64,000 nt of DNA from Oscillospiraceae bacterium. GTDB taxonomy: Bacteria > Bacillota > Clostridia > Oscillospirales > Oscillospiraceae. Shown in pieces: positions 50,311 through 57,193 of this stretch (positions within the stretch are counted from its first letter, which is position 1; each line of letters opens with the position of its first letter). The notes below the pieces were generated by a model, which searched no databases, was not told where the DNA came from, and saw only the letters and a list, made by a program, of their open reading frames with translations. Location: the NCBI GenBank assembly GCA_017935145.1, contig JAGBIE010000012.1, positions 1 to 64,000 of the forward strand, given 5' to 3'. Position numbers and translations under genes: made by a program.

Positions 50311-52292
50311 ATTGCATCCACCTCCGCCATGATTTGTTTGTTAGAGAAGCCCTTGAGGTCCATTGCACCAGAGGGGCAAGCCACGGTACAAGCGCCACAG
50401 CCCTGACACACAGCGGGGTTGACGGATGCCACGCGACGAATGAGGGTGGTGCGGTTAGGACCGCGGAACTCCTTATCAGAATAAGTAATAGCGCCGTAGG
50501 GACAGACCTTTTCGCAGGAAGAACAGCCGTTACACATCATTTCATCGGGCTGAGCCACGCAGGGGTTGCAGGTGAGATTATCCTTGGCCAAGAGACCCAG
50601 CACCTTGGCGGCGGCGGCAGAGGCCTGCGCCACGGTTTCGGGGATATCCTTAGGACCTTGGCAAGCGCCAGACAGGAAGATACCAGCCGTGGGGCTTTCC
50701 ACGGGACGCAGTTTGGGATGGGCCTCCGTGAAGAAATCGTTGGTATCCATAGAGGCTGTGAGCATGGTAGCCAAGGGTCTTGCGGACTTATCGGGTTCGA
50801 TGGCGGCGGCCAGGATGACCATATCCGCATCGATATGAATTTGCTCGTTGGAGAGAAGGTCAGAAGCCTGGACTTTCAGTTTGCCGTTTTCGGGCACAAC
50901 CTTGCCCACCTGACCCTTGATGTAATGCACGCCGTATTCTTCCACAGCACGGCGATAGAACTCGTCAAAGTTCTTGCCAGGGGTACGGACATCGATGTAG
51001 AACACATAGACATCGGTATCAGGATATTTTTCACGGCAGAGCATGGCGTGCTTGGCGGTGTACATACAGCAAATCTTGGAGCAGTAGCTCTTGCCACGGC
51101 CGTCACCGTCGCAACGGGAGCCCACGCACTGGACAAACACAAGGGTGTGGGGGTGGGTCTTATCGGAGGGACGCAGGAGCGTGCCGTTGGTAGGACCTGC
51201 AGCGTTCATGAGACGCTCAAATTCCAAAGAGGTGACCACATCGGGGCTCTGAGAATAGGCATACTCATCGAACTTTTCCACAGAGATGGGGTCAAAGCCC
51301 GTGGCAACCACGATAGCGCCGTATTCTTCTTCCACTAATTGGTCTTTCTGCTGATAGTCAATGGCGCCAGCGGCGCAGACTTTGGAGCAGATACCACACT
51401 TACCCGTTTTGAGCATGGTGCAGTAATCGGCATCGATGGTCGCAATCTTGGGTACTGCCTGTGCAAAGGGAATGTAGATGGCACGGCGGTTATCCATGCC
51501 CAAGTTAAACTCGTTGGGGACATTCTTCTGGGGGCACTTGGTGGTGCAATCGCCACAGCCAGTGCACTTGGTTTCGTCCACGAAACGAGCCTTTTTGCGG
51601 ATGGTCACATGGAAATTACCCACAAAGCCCTTGACGGACTCTACTTCGGAATAGGAGTAGATGTGGATTTTTTCATTTTGGGCGGCATCCACCATCTTGG
51701 GAGTAAGGATACAAGCCGCGCAGTCCAAGGTGGGGAAGGTTTTATCGATTTGGGTCATCTTGCCACCAATGGTGGGCTTCTTTTCTACGATGTCCACCTC
51801 GTAGCCGGCATCGGCAATATCCAGAGCGGTCTGGATGCCTGCGATACCACCGCCGATGACTAGAGCCCGCTTGGTCACGGGGCTGGTACCAGCAGTGAGA
51901 GGTGCGTTGAGATGCACCTTGGCGATGGCAGCACGGCCGAGGATGACGGCCTTTTCGGTGGCTTCTGCCATGTCTTTATGAATCCAAGAGCACTGCTCGC
52001 GGATATTGGCAATTTCCACCATGTAGGGGTTGAGGCCTGCGGCTGCGCAGGTCTTGCGGAAGGTGCCCTCATGCATACGAGGAGAGCAGGAGCAAATGAC
52101 CACACCCGTGAGTTTGTGGGTATGGATAGCTTCCTGAATCATTTCCTGACCCGCTTGGGAGCACATGTACTGATAGTTGGTGGAGAAGACCACACCAGGC
52201 TCTTTGGCCAAGGTTTCTGCCACCTTATGCACATCTACCGTGGCGGCGATATTACTACCGCACCAGCAGACAAATACACCAATTCTTTGCAT
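50301..52292 (-). CDS. hdrA: HdrA, flavin-based electron-bifurcating subunit
   Basis: The 663-residue protein has the N-terminal HdrA segment (CWCGSN, then CSCSPRMHEGTFRKTC), the FAD fold VIGGGIAGIQTALDIADAGY, FPTLDCAACILTPKM, and four ferredoxin clusters: CTGCGDCTTKCPQ, CGICSKVCAAGA, CNGCSSCEKVCPYGA and CQGCGACTVACPSGA. HdrA is the site of electron bifurcation in methanogen and Flox-Hdr complexes. GAGGTGAG precedes ATG 52292. Length matches the standard monomeric form. Confidence 0.95.
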   Translation of the reverse strand: MQRIGVFVCWCGSNIAATVDVHKVAETLAKEPGVVFSTNYQYMCSQAGQEMIQEAIHTHKLTGVVICSCSPRMHEGTFRKTCAAAGLNPYMVEIANIREQCSWIHKDMAEATEKAVILGRAAIAKVHLNAPLTAGTSPVTKRALVIGGGIAGIQTALDIADAGYEVDIVEKKPTIGGKMTQIDKTFPTLDCAACILTPKMVDAAQNEKIHIYSYSEVESVKGFVGNFHVTIRKKARFVDETKCTGCGDCTTKCPQKNVPNEFNLGMDNRRAIYIPFAQAVPKIATIDADYCTMLKTGKCGICSKVCAAGAIDYQQKDQLVEEEYGAIVVATGFDPISVEKFDEYAYSQSPDVVTSLEFERLMNAAGPTNGTLLRPSDKTHPHTLVFVQCVGSRCDGDGRGKSYCSKICCMYTAKHAMLCREKYPDTDVYVFYIDVRTPGKNFDEFYRRAVEEYGVHYIKGQVGKVVPENGKLKVQASDLLSNEQIHIDADMVILAAAIEPDKSARPLATMLTASMDTNDFFTEAHPKLRPVESPTAGIFLSGACQGPKDIPETVAQASAAAAKVLGLLAKDNLTCNPCVAQPDEMMCNGCSSCEKVCPYGAITYSDKEFRGPNRTTLIRRVASVNPAVCQGCGACTVACPSGAMDLKGFSNKQIMAEVDAICK

Positions 52293-52303
52293 CTTCTCTC
52301 ACC

Positions 52304-52687
52304 TCACTTTCTGTATTTTCTAAATGCGCTGGTAATGGCCTGCTGGGGAAGTTCTTCATCCAGCAAGGCGGGAATCTGTTCGGGTTTCAGGTGGTCCATG
52401 CCCTGCTGACGGGCAACGGCCACACGCACGGCTTCGATGACACGGGCGGGCTCTACGCTACGAGGGCAACGCTCAATGCAGGCCATGCAACTGAGGCAAG
52501 TCCAAATGCCCTTGGAGTTCATGAGTTCTTCCACCTTGCCTTTTTCTACCATGTCCACAAACTGATGGGGATGGTATTCCATGACATCAAAGGCAGGGCA
52601 GGTTGCGGTACATTTACCGCACTTCATACATTTTCTGGGATTGACACCTGCAATCTCTTGAATCTGTTTTGCCAATTCTTTGTTCAT
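52304..52687 (-). CDS. hdrC: HdrC, heterodisulfide reductase iron-sulfur subunit
   Basis: The 127-residue protein has two [4Fe-4S] motifs, CMKCGKCTATCPAF (about 18-31) and CLSCMACIERCPRSVEP (about 62-78). It links HdrA to HdrB. ATG 52687 is chosen because GGGGAG lies 9 bp upstream; the ORF also has a GTG 6 bp earlier. It is 15 bp after hdrB. Confidence 0.92.
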   Translation of the reverse strand: MNKELAKQIQEIAGVNPRKCMKCGKCTATCPAFDVMEYHPHQFVDMVEKGKVEELMNSKGIWTCLSCMACIERCPRSVEPARVIEAVRVAVARQQGMDHLKPEQIPALLDEELPQQAITSAFRKYRK

Positions 52688-52702
52688 ACTCACGCTCTCC
52701 CC

Positions 52703-53482
52703 TCAGTCCACGCCCAAGGCTTCTGCCAGAAGCTGGGTGAAGTAGTAAACGGGCAAATCGCTACCGCCGTTTTCTTTCAGGTTGTACATGCACAGGGGGC
52801 AGGCGGTAATGACGCAGTCCGCACCCTGATTTTTGGCATTATCCATGATGGCGGATGCTTTCTTAGCGGCAAAGTCCTTGTTTTCCAAGGTGACATAGCC
52901 ACCACAGCACTCGTTGCGCATGGCATAAATCACAGGCTCAGCACCGATGGCACGGATAAAATCCTCCATGATGGTGGGATTTTCGGGATTGTCCATCTGC
53001 ATTTCCTTACTGGGGCGCAGAAGCATGCAACCATAGTAGGCGGCAATTTTGCGACCTGTGAGAGGCTTGACCACTTTTTCTTTCAGCACATCAAAGCCGA
53101 TGCGGTCACGGAGCACTTCCAAATAGTGGAGCACATTGGTCTCCCCTGTGTAGGGCACATCCAGACCCATGTAGTTATTGGCTTTCAGTTGCATGTTGGG
53201 GTCGTTCTTCATATCCCCATTGACCCGTTTAATCACATGGTGGCAAGCGGAGCAGAGGGTAACCAAATCCTGACCCAAGTCGCGGGCAGCCACCAAGGCG
53301 CGCACAGAGGAAAGTTTGGTGGCAATTTCATCCTTTGCCATAGGATAGACAGCACCACAGCACTGCCAATCGGGGAGTTCCTCCAAGGTGAAGCCCAAAG
53401 CCTCTGCGGCTTTACGGCCGTATGTATCCAGTTCTTTACCCTTGGTTTTCAAGGTACAGCCGGGAAAATAGCTCATAATCAT
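52703..53482 (-). CDS. hdrB: HdrB, heterodisulfide reductase catalytic subunit
   Basis: The 259-residue protein has two complete CCG motifs: PGCTLK ... WQCCGAVYP ... LCSACHH at about residues 9, 41-42 and 77-80, and YYGCMLLRP ... NECCGGYV ... CPLC in the second half. CCG motifs bind the non-cubane clusters that cleave disulfides in methanogens. Here the disulfide partner is unknown. ATG 53482 follows AGGAGG by 9 bp. It is the first gene of the hdr run. Confidence 0.93.
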   Translation of the reverse strand: MIMSYFPGCTLKTKGKELDTYGRKAAEALGFTLEELPDWQCCGAVYPMAKDEIATKLSSVRALVAARDLGQDLVTLCSACHHVIKRVNGDMKNDPNMQLKANNYMGLDVPYTGETNVLHYLEVLRDRIGFDVLKEKVVKPLTGRKIAAYYGCMLLRPSKEMQMDNPENPTIMEDFIRAIGAEPVIYAMRNECCGGYVTLENKDFAAKKASAIMDNAKNQGADCVITACPLCMYNLKENGGSDLPVYYFTQLLAEALGVD

Positions 53483-53547
53483 AGTTCTCATCCTCCTGTT
53501 TTTCGAAGAAAATATCTTCTTCCTGTAGGGGTATAAAGGGCACACAA

Positions 53548-53569
53548 TCCCTCGGGTAGACCCGAGGGA
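53548..53569. other. GC-rich hairpin between the dehydrogenase and hdrB
   Basis: TCCCTCGGGT (53548-53557) with ACCCGAGGGA (53560-53569). No U-run follows on either strand, so it is a pausing, processing or stability hairpin rather than a proven terminator. Confidence 0.6.
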
Positions 53570-53583
53570 AGGTGCAGTATATT

Positions 53584-54537
53584 TTAGAAAGTAATGCCGT
53601 TAATAACAGCTTTCAGACACTCGGCGCTGTGTTGCAGTTTTGCAACCTCTTCCTCAGTGAGGGGATTGAGAATTTTACCGCGGACGCCATCTCTATCCAC
53701 AATGGCGAGAGTGGACAGGCACACATCGCTGACGCCGTACTCACCGTTCATCATGGTGGAGACGGTAAGGGCTGTGCCTTGACCAGCTTGGATGCACTTA
53801 ATGATGTGGCAAACGGAGATAGCCACAGCAAAGAAGGTTGCACCCTTGGCCTTAATCACCTGACCGCCAGAGGTCTTGACGAATTCTTCTACCTCAGCAT
53901 AGTCACTTTCCTTATGCCACTGGATGCGGTTTTTATCGGGAGAGTTGCTGGTATAATCCTCAATGTGGTTATTGGAAATAGTAGCCAAAGACCAGGGCAC
54001 AAAGGAGGAATCGCCATGCTCGCCATAGACATGGGCATGGACATTCTTGGCGCTGATGCAAAAACGTCTTGCCAATTCAGACTGCAGACGGCTGGTATCT
54101 AACACCGTGCCAGAACCGATAATCTTATTGGCAGGAAGACCAGAAACCTTGTGGAACACATAAGTCAGCACGTCCACAGGGTTGGAGACGATAATGTAGA
54201 TGGCGTTGGGGGCATATTTCACGATTTGGGGAGCAATCTGGCAGAGGATGTTCACATTGGTCTGTGCCAGTTCCAAACGGGTCTGCCCTGCTTTTCTGGG
54301 AAGGCCTGAGGTGATGACAACGATATCAGAATCCACAGCATCGCTATATGTGCCAGAGTGCACTTTGGCGGGAGAGCAGAAAGGAACGCCCTGATAGACG
54401 TCCAATGCCTCGCCAAAGGCTTTGACCTCATTAATGTCGATGAGGAGGATTTCGCTGGCGATGCCCTGCACCATAATATCATTGGTGATGGCTGCGCCTA
54501 CGCTGCCTGCGCCGATGATTGTAATTTTGCTACCCAT
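53584..54537 (-). CDS. Lactate/malate dehydrogenase family protein, malate-type residue
   Basis: The 317-residue NAD enzyme has ITIIGAGSVGAAIT at the N-terminus and the catalytic His in GEHGDSSFVPWS, with Asp in the usual DTSRLQ region. The substrate loop reads SGLPRKAGQTR: the position that is Gln in lactate dehydrogenases and Arg in malate dehydrogenases is Arg. I therefore favour malate, although the overall sequence is LDH-like. ATG 54537 has AGGAG 7 bp upstream. Oxaloacetate to malate is the step before fumarate, in line with the adjacent frd genes. Confidence 0.82.
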   Translation of the reverse strand: MGSKITIIGAGSVGAAITNDIMVQGIASEILLIDINEVKAFGEALDVYQGVPFCSPAKVHSGTYSDAVDSDIVVITSGLPRKAGQTRLELAQTNVNILCQIAPQIVKYAPNAIYIIVSNPVDVLTYVFHKVSGLPANKIIGSGTVLDTSRLQSELARRFCISAKNVHAHVYGEHGDSSFVPWSLATISNNHIEDYTSNSPDKNRIQWHKESDYAEVEEFVKTSGGQVIKAKGATFFAVAISVCHIIKCIQAGQGTALTVSTMMNGEYGVSDVCLSTLAIVDRDGVRGKILNPLTEEEVAKLQHSAECLKAVINGITF

Positions 54538-54587
54538 AATCATTCTCCTATTTTGTAATCAGTTTTGTGGACTGTATCCATTGTATT

Positions 54588-54602
54588 AGAATACAGTATT
54601 CT
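54588..54602 (-). promoter_or_regulatory. Palindromic operator candidate in the dehydrogenase promoter
   Basis: AGAATACAGTATTCT, perfect around a central A, sits between a -10-like TACAAT (minus strand, 54580-54585) and a poor -35 (54603-54608). Related half-sites (ACTGTATC, TTGTATTA) lie nearby. A regulator is likely but unknown; a full Rex-type box was not found. Confidence 0.45.
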
Positions 54603-54723
54603 TCATGCTAATTTTCACATTTTCGAGGGAAAAAGTCAAGGGAAACATTTAACAAACAAGGCACATGAAACAACCTTTTTTTCGCTAAACTGCACATTCC
54701 ATCCCTCTGGCATGCCAAAAAAT

Positions 54724-54752
54724 AAAAACAGCCCCGTTTTTGGGGCTGTCTT
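54724..54752 (-). terminator. Terminator of mrp
   Basis: ACAGCCCC (54728-54735) and GGGGCTGT (54742-54749), with TTTTTATTTTTT on the minus strand after the stem. Confidence 0.88.
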
Positions 54753-54768
54753 TACGATATTTTTGAGA

Positions 54769-55590
54769 TTATTGAGCAATCTTTTCTGCGGCGGGTCGCA
54801 AGAGGGTTACATCGGATAGTTCCATGCATCCCTTATCGGCAAAGCCTGCAATGGTGGGATCAATGGGGAGTTTTGCCAAAACGGGATAGCCCTCTTTTTC
54901 AGCAATGGCATCGATTTTGCTCTCGCCGAAAATGGCGTATTCCTTGTTGCAATCGGGGCAACGGAAGAAACTATAGTTTTCCACAAAGCCCAAAATGGGA
55001 ATATTCATCATATTTGCCATGTTCACGGCCTTTTTGACAATGAGGGAAACCAAATCCTGAGGAGAGGTGACCACTACAACGCCTGTGACAGGCAGGGACT
55101 GGAACACGGTCAAGGGCACATCACCCGTACCGGGAGGCATGTCCACGAACATATAATCCACATCGCCCCAGCAGACATCCGTCCAGAACTGCTTGACCGT
55201 GCCAGCGATGACAGGGCCGCGCCAGACCACAGGAGATTCCTTATCGGGCAGAAGCAGGTTGACGCTCATGACTTTGATGCCCGTTTTGCTTTCCACAGGA
55301 ATCATGCCATCTTCTGTGCCGATGACATCATCCCCCAAGCCAAACATTTTGGGGATAGAGGGACCAGTGATATCCGCATCCAAGATGGCGGTAGAATAAC
55401 CCAACTGATTCATCGCCACAGCCAGCATGGCGGTCACGGTGCTTTTGCCCACGCCACCCTTGCCACTCATGACAGCAATGACATTCTTTACACGAGAATA
55501 TTTGTTGCTTTCAGCCAAGAAACTTTCCTTTTTGCGGTCAGCGCAATTTTCGCCACAGGAAGCGCAATTTCCGCTACAATTTTCACTCAT
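54769..55590 (-). CDS. Mrp/NBP35 family iron-sulfur carrier ATPase
   Basis: The 273-residue ParA-like ATPase has the deviant Walker A GKGGVGKST (about 43-51), PPGTGDVPL, and CPDC with the C-terminal cluster-binding cysteines (FFRCPDCNKEY). An N-terminal CSGNCASCGENC tail adds six Cys-type ligands. It assembles or transfers Fe-S clusters, which suits the many Fe-S proteins next door. GGAGGTATCGTT precedes ATG 55590. It is a separate unit with its own promoter. Confidence 0.93.
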   Translation of the reverse strand: MSENCSGNCASCGENCADRKKESFLAESNKYSRVKNVIAVMSGKGGVGKSTVTAMLAVAMNQLGYSTAILDADITGPSIPKMFGLGDDVIGTEDGMIPVESKTGIKVMSVNLLLPDKESPVVWRGPVIAGTVKQFWTDVCWGDVDYMFVDMPPGTGDVPLTVFQSLPVTGVVVVTSPQDLVSLIVKKAVNMANMMNIPILGFVENYSFFRCPDCNKEYAIFGESKIDAIAEKEGYPVLAKLPIDPTIAGFADKGCMELSDVTLLRPAAEKIAQ

Positions 55591-55622
55591 AACGATACCT
55601 CCGTATCTTCAAATTCGTCCCT

Positions 55623-55651
55623 ATTTTAGCCCCCTTTCCACCGAATGTCAA
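55623..55651 (-). promoter_or_regulatory. Promoter for mrp
   Basis: On the minus strand consensus TTGACA (55646-55651), 17 bp and TAAAAT (55623-55628). Confidence 0.78.
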
Positions 55652-55674
55652 GGGATGAGGCTAATTGACAGGTA

Positions 55675-55703
55675 TTTACAAATTCTGCACATCGTGATAG
55701 AAT
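55675..55703 (+). promoter_or_regulatory. Promoter for the DUF975 gene
   Basis: TTTACA (55675-55680), 17 bp and TAGAAT (55698-55703). Confidence 0.6.
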
Positions 55704-55741
55704 TGCGCATAGACAATGAAGAGAGACGGAGGCCAAAGCCA

Positions 55742-56614
55742 ATGTGGAATCGAAAAGAACTAAAAAAGTGCGATAGCAAGATTTATGCTTCGTGGCAAAC
55801 TTATTTCCTTTGCGTGGGGCTGAGTTTTGTATATCAGTTCATTATGGGCATTCTCTTTGAAGAAATTCCCGTGGTGGAATTCCTAGAGAAGCTCACAGAA
55901 GAGGTTACAAAACTCCATGTGTGGCATGTTATTAAGCACTTGCTTATCTTCTTTGGCGAAGTGGTGAAATTCCCCTTTGAGGGTCTCATGGAGAGTTTCA
56001 CCCCCATTGTGAAGGGTGAAACTGCATTGACTTTCGCAGTGTTTATGGAAGGCATTCGCCATGCCCTTTTGCACATGGTGCTTCCCGCCCATCTACTGCA
56101 CCTTGCTGTGGAATTTTTGGTGGGTCTGCCCTATGAAGTTGGCATGAACCGCAGTTACCTAAAAATCCGCAAGGGTGAAAATGTCAATATTGCGGACACT
56201 GTGCATGGATTTAAATCCCTGAAGGCATACCACAATGTGCTCTTTGCGCAGGTCATGCGTGAGGTGCTGACTTTCATCTTCAAACTGCTTCTGTTCGTGC
56301 CCGGTGTGAGACATCACTACGAACTGTTCTGTGTACCCTTTATTCTGGCAGAAAATCCCAACCTCTCTTGGCGTCATGTGCACCACATGAGTGAGGAGAT
56401 GACCCACGGCTACAAGTGGGAACTGTTCAAACTGGAATACTCCTTCCTTGGCTGGATGCTTTTAGACGCCCTCACCTTCCACCTGCTGGGTATCTTCTAC
56501 TTAAAGCCCAGAATGCACGCCACCTTTGCAGAGGCTTATGCGTTCCTCCGCAAAAATGCCATTGAAAAAGGCATTGTGGAAGAAGAGGAACTCTCCCCTC
56601 TCGCCTCCGTATAA
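55742..56614 (+). CDS. DUF975 family integral membrane protein
   Basis: The 290-residue protein starts MWNRKELKKCDSK and has about five to six hydrophobic segments. The family hallmarks are VPFILAENPNLSW and HMSEEMTHGYKWELFKLEYSFLGW, followed by a C-terminal FYLKPRMHATFAEAY. Function is unknown. ATG 55742 follows GGAGG by about 10 bp; the longer upstream frame would cross the promoter region and mrp start, so it is rejected. Confidence 0.88.
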   Translation: MWNRKELKKCDSKIYASWQTYFLCVGLSFVYQFIMGILFEEIPVVEFLEKLTEEVTKLHVWHVIKHLLIFFGEVVKFPFEGLMESFTPIVKGETALTFAVFMEGIRHALLHMVLPAHLLHLAVEFLVGLPYEVGMNRSYLKIRKGENVNIADTVHGFKSLKAYHNVLFAQVMREVLTFIFKLLLFVPGVRHHYELFCVPFILAENPNLSWRHVHHMSEEMTHGYKWELFKLEYSFLGWMLLDALTFHLLGIFYLKPRMHATFAEAYAFLRKNAIEKGIVEEEELSPLASV

Positions 56615-56615
56615 A

Positions 56616-56981
56616 TTATAACCCCCTTGGCAAAAAGCCAAGGGGGTTTGTTATAGTCAACCGCGCGATCTCCTGCTCCGGAGCCTCCCGCTCCGTGGCA
56701 GGTCTGGTGGCAGTCTCCGCATCTTCGCCCGTGTAGGAGTAGTGTTCCTCTTGTTCTACTTTGGGAAGCACCCAGTTTCCATTCTCGTCAAAATTTTCGT
56801 TGCTATTTTCCTCAGATTGGGGTATACTTGGTTTAAGCAATGGATCTTGGGTCCCAGCGTCACCATCGGTGACAAGGCTGGTTGGATTGGCCCGAGGGCC
56901 ATTGCTCATTTTTATGATATTGCCATCAGCGCCGTATGCGTGGATAATTCCTAAAACGAACACAGGATGGATTCCCGTCAT
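56616..56981 (-). pseudogene. Weak 121-codon open frame, possible gene remnant
   Basis: This minus-strand frame is open from 56981 to the DUF975 terminator, with an acidic, Pro- and Asn-rich C-terminal half (ENSNENFDENGNW). In-frame codons continue upstream for 12 more residues to a stop at 57018-57020. ATG 56981 lacks any SD and a promoter was not found on this strand. It may be a chance frame or the tail of a decayed gene. No family recognised. Confidence 0.22.
56620..56653. terminator. Terminator after the DUF975 gene
   Basis: AACCCCCTTGGC (56620-56631) with GCCAAGGGGGTT (56637-56648), loop AAAAA, followed by TGTTAT. A weak T-run. Confidence 0.78.
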
Positions 56982-57024
56982 CTTATAGACCCAGGCATCC
57001 GCTTCCCCATCACAAAATTAGTTC
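56654..57024. other. Intergenic stretch without a supported gene
   Basis: About 370 bp between the DUF975 terminator and the candidate RNA promoter hold only the weak minus-strand frame listed separately and a short plus-strand frame without an SD. No tRNA, riboswitch or repeat was recognised. Confidence 0.6.
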
Positions 57025-57053
57025 TTGTTTTCTTCCGAGAATCTGTGTATAAT
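57025..57053 (+). promoter_or_regulatory. Promoter for a candidate small RNA
   Basis: TTGTTT (57025-57030), 17 bp and a perfect TATAAT (57048-57053). No reading frame with an SD follows. Confidence 0.65.
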
Positions 57054-57059
57054 ACCAGT

Positions 57060-57193
57060 AGAAGCGATTGCGTTAGCTACTCGTCTGGGGAATTGGACCC
57101 CTGCTGGTAGTAAGCTCTTCGCTTCCTTTTTATGTAATAACTATCGCAATTTCACAAAAAAGACCCTTGACCAGATGGTCAAGGGTCTTTTTT
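57060..57193 (+). ncRNA. Candidate structured small RNA
   Basis: Downstream of a good promoter, GAAGCGA (57061-57067) can pair with TCGCTTC (57119-57125), followed by CTTTTTATG. Inside, AGC and ACT arms and GGGG/CCCC (57087-57090 with 57098-57101) make an interrupted hairpin. Alternatively ATTGCG (57067-57072) pairs with CGCAAT (57145-57150). The transcript could end near 57130 or at the strong terminator (57158-57193), giving about 70 or 135 nt. Not recognised as 6S, SRP RNA, tmRNA or a known riboswitch. Confidence 0.45.
57158..57193. terminator. Bidirectional terminator after pepD
   Basis: AAAAGACCCTTGACC (57158-57172) with GGTCAAGGGTCTTTT (57177-57191), loop AGAT, with T-runs on both strands. 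Confidence 0.92.

Noticed and set aside
53548-53569. Rho-independent terminator after the dehydrogenase
   Set aside because: The stem is strong but no U-run follows on the minus strand.
55427-55741. N-terminal extension of the DUF975 protein by 105 residues
   Set aside because: It would run opposite the mrp start and across both promoters; ATG 55742 has a good SD.
57060-57193. 6S RNA, SRP RNA or known riboswitch
   Set aside because: Missing are the long imperfect duplex of 6S RNA, the GGAAGGAAGCAG-type SRP core and any riboswitch core I know.
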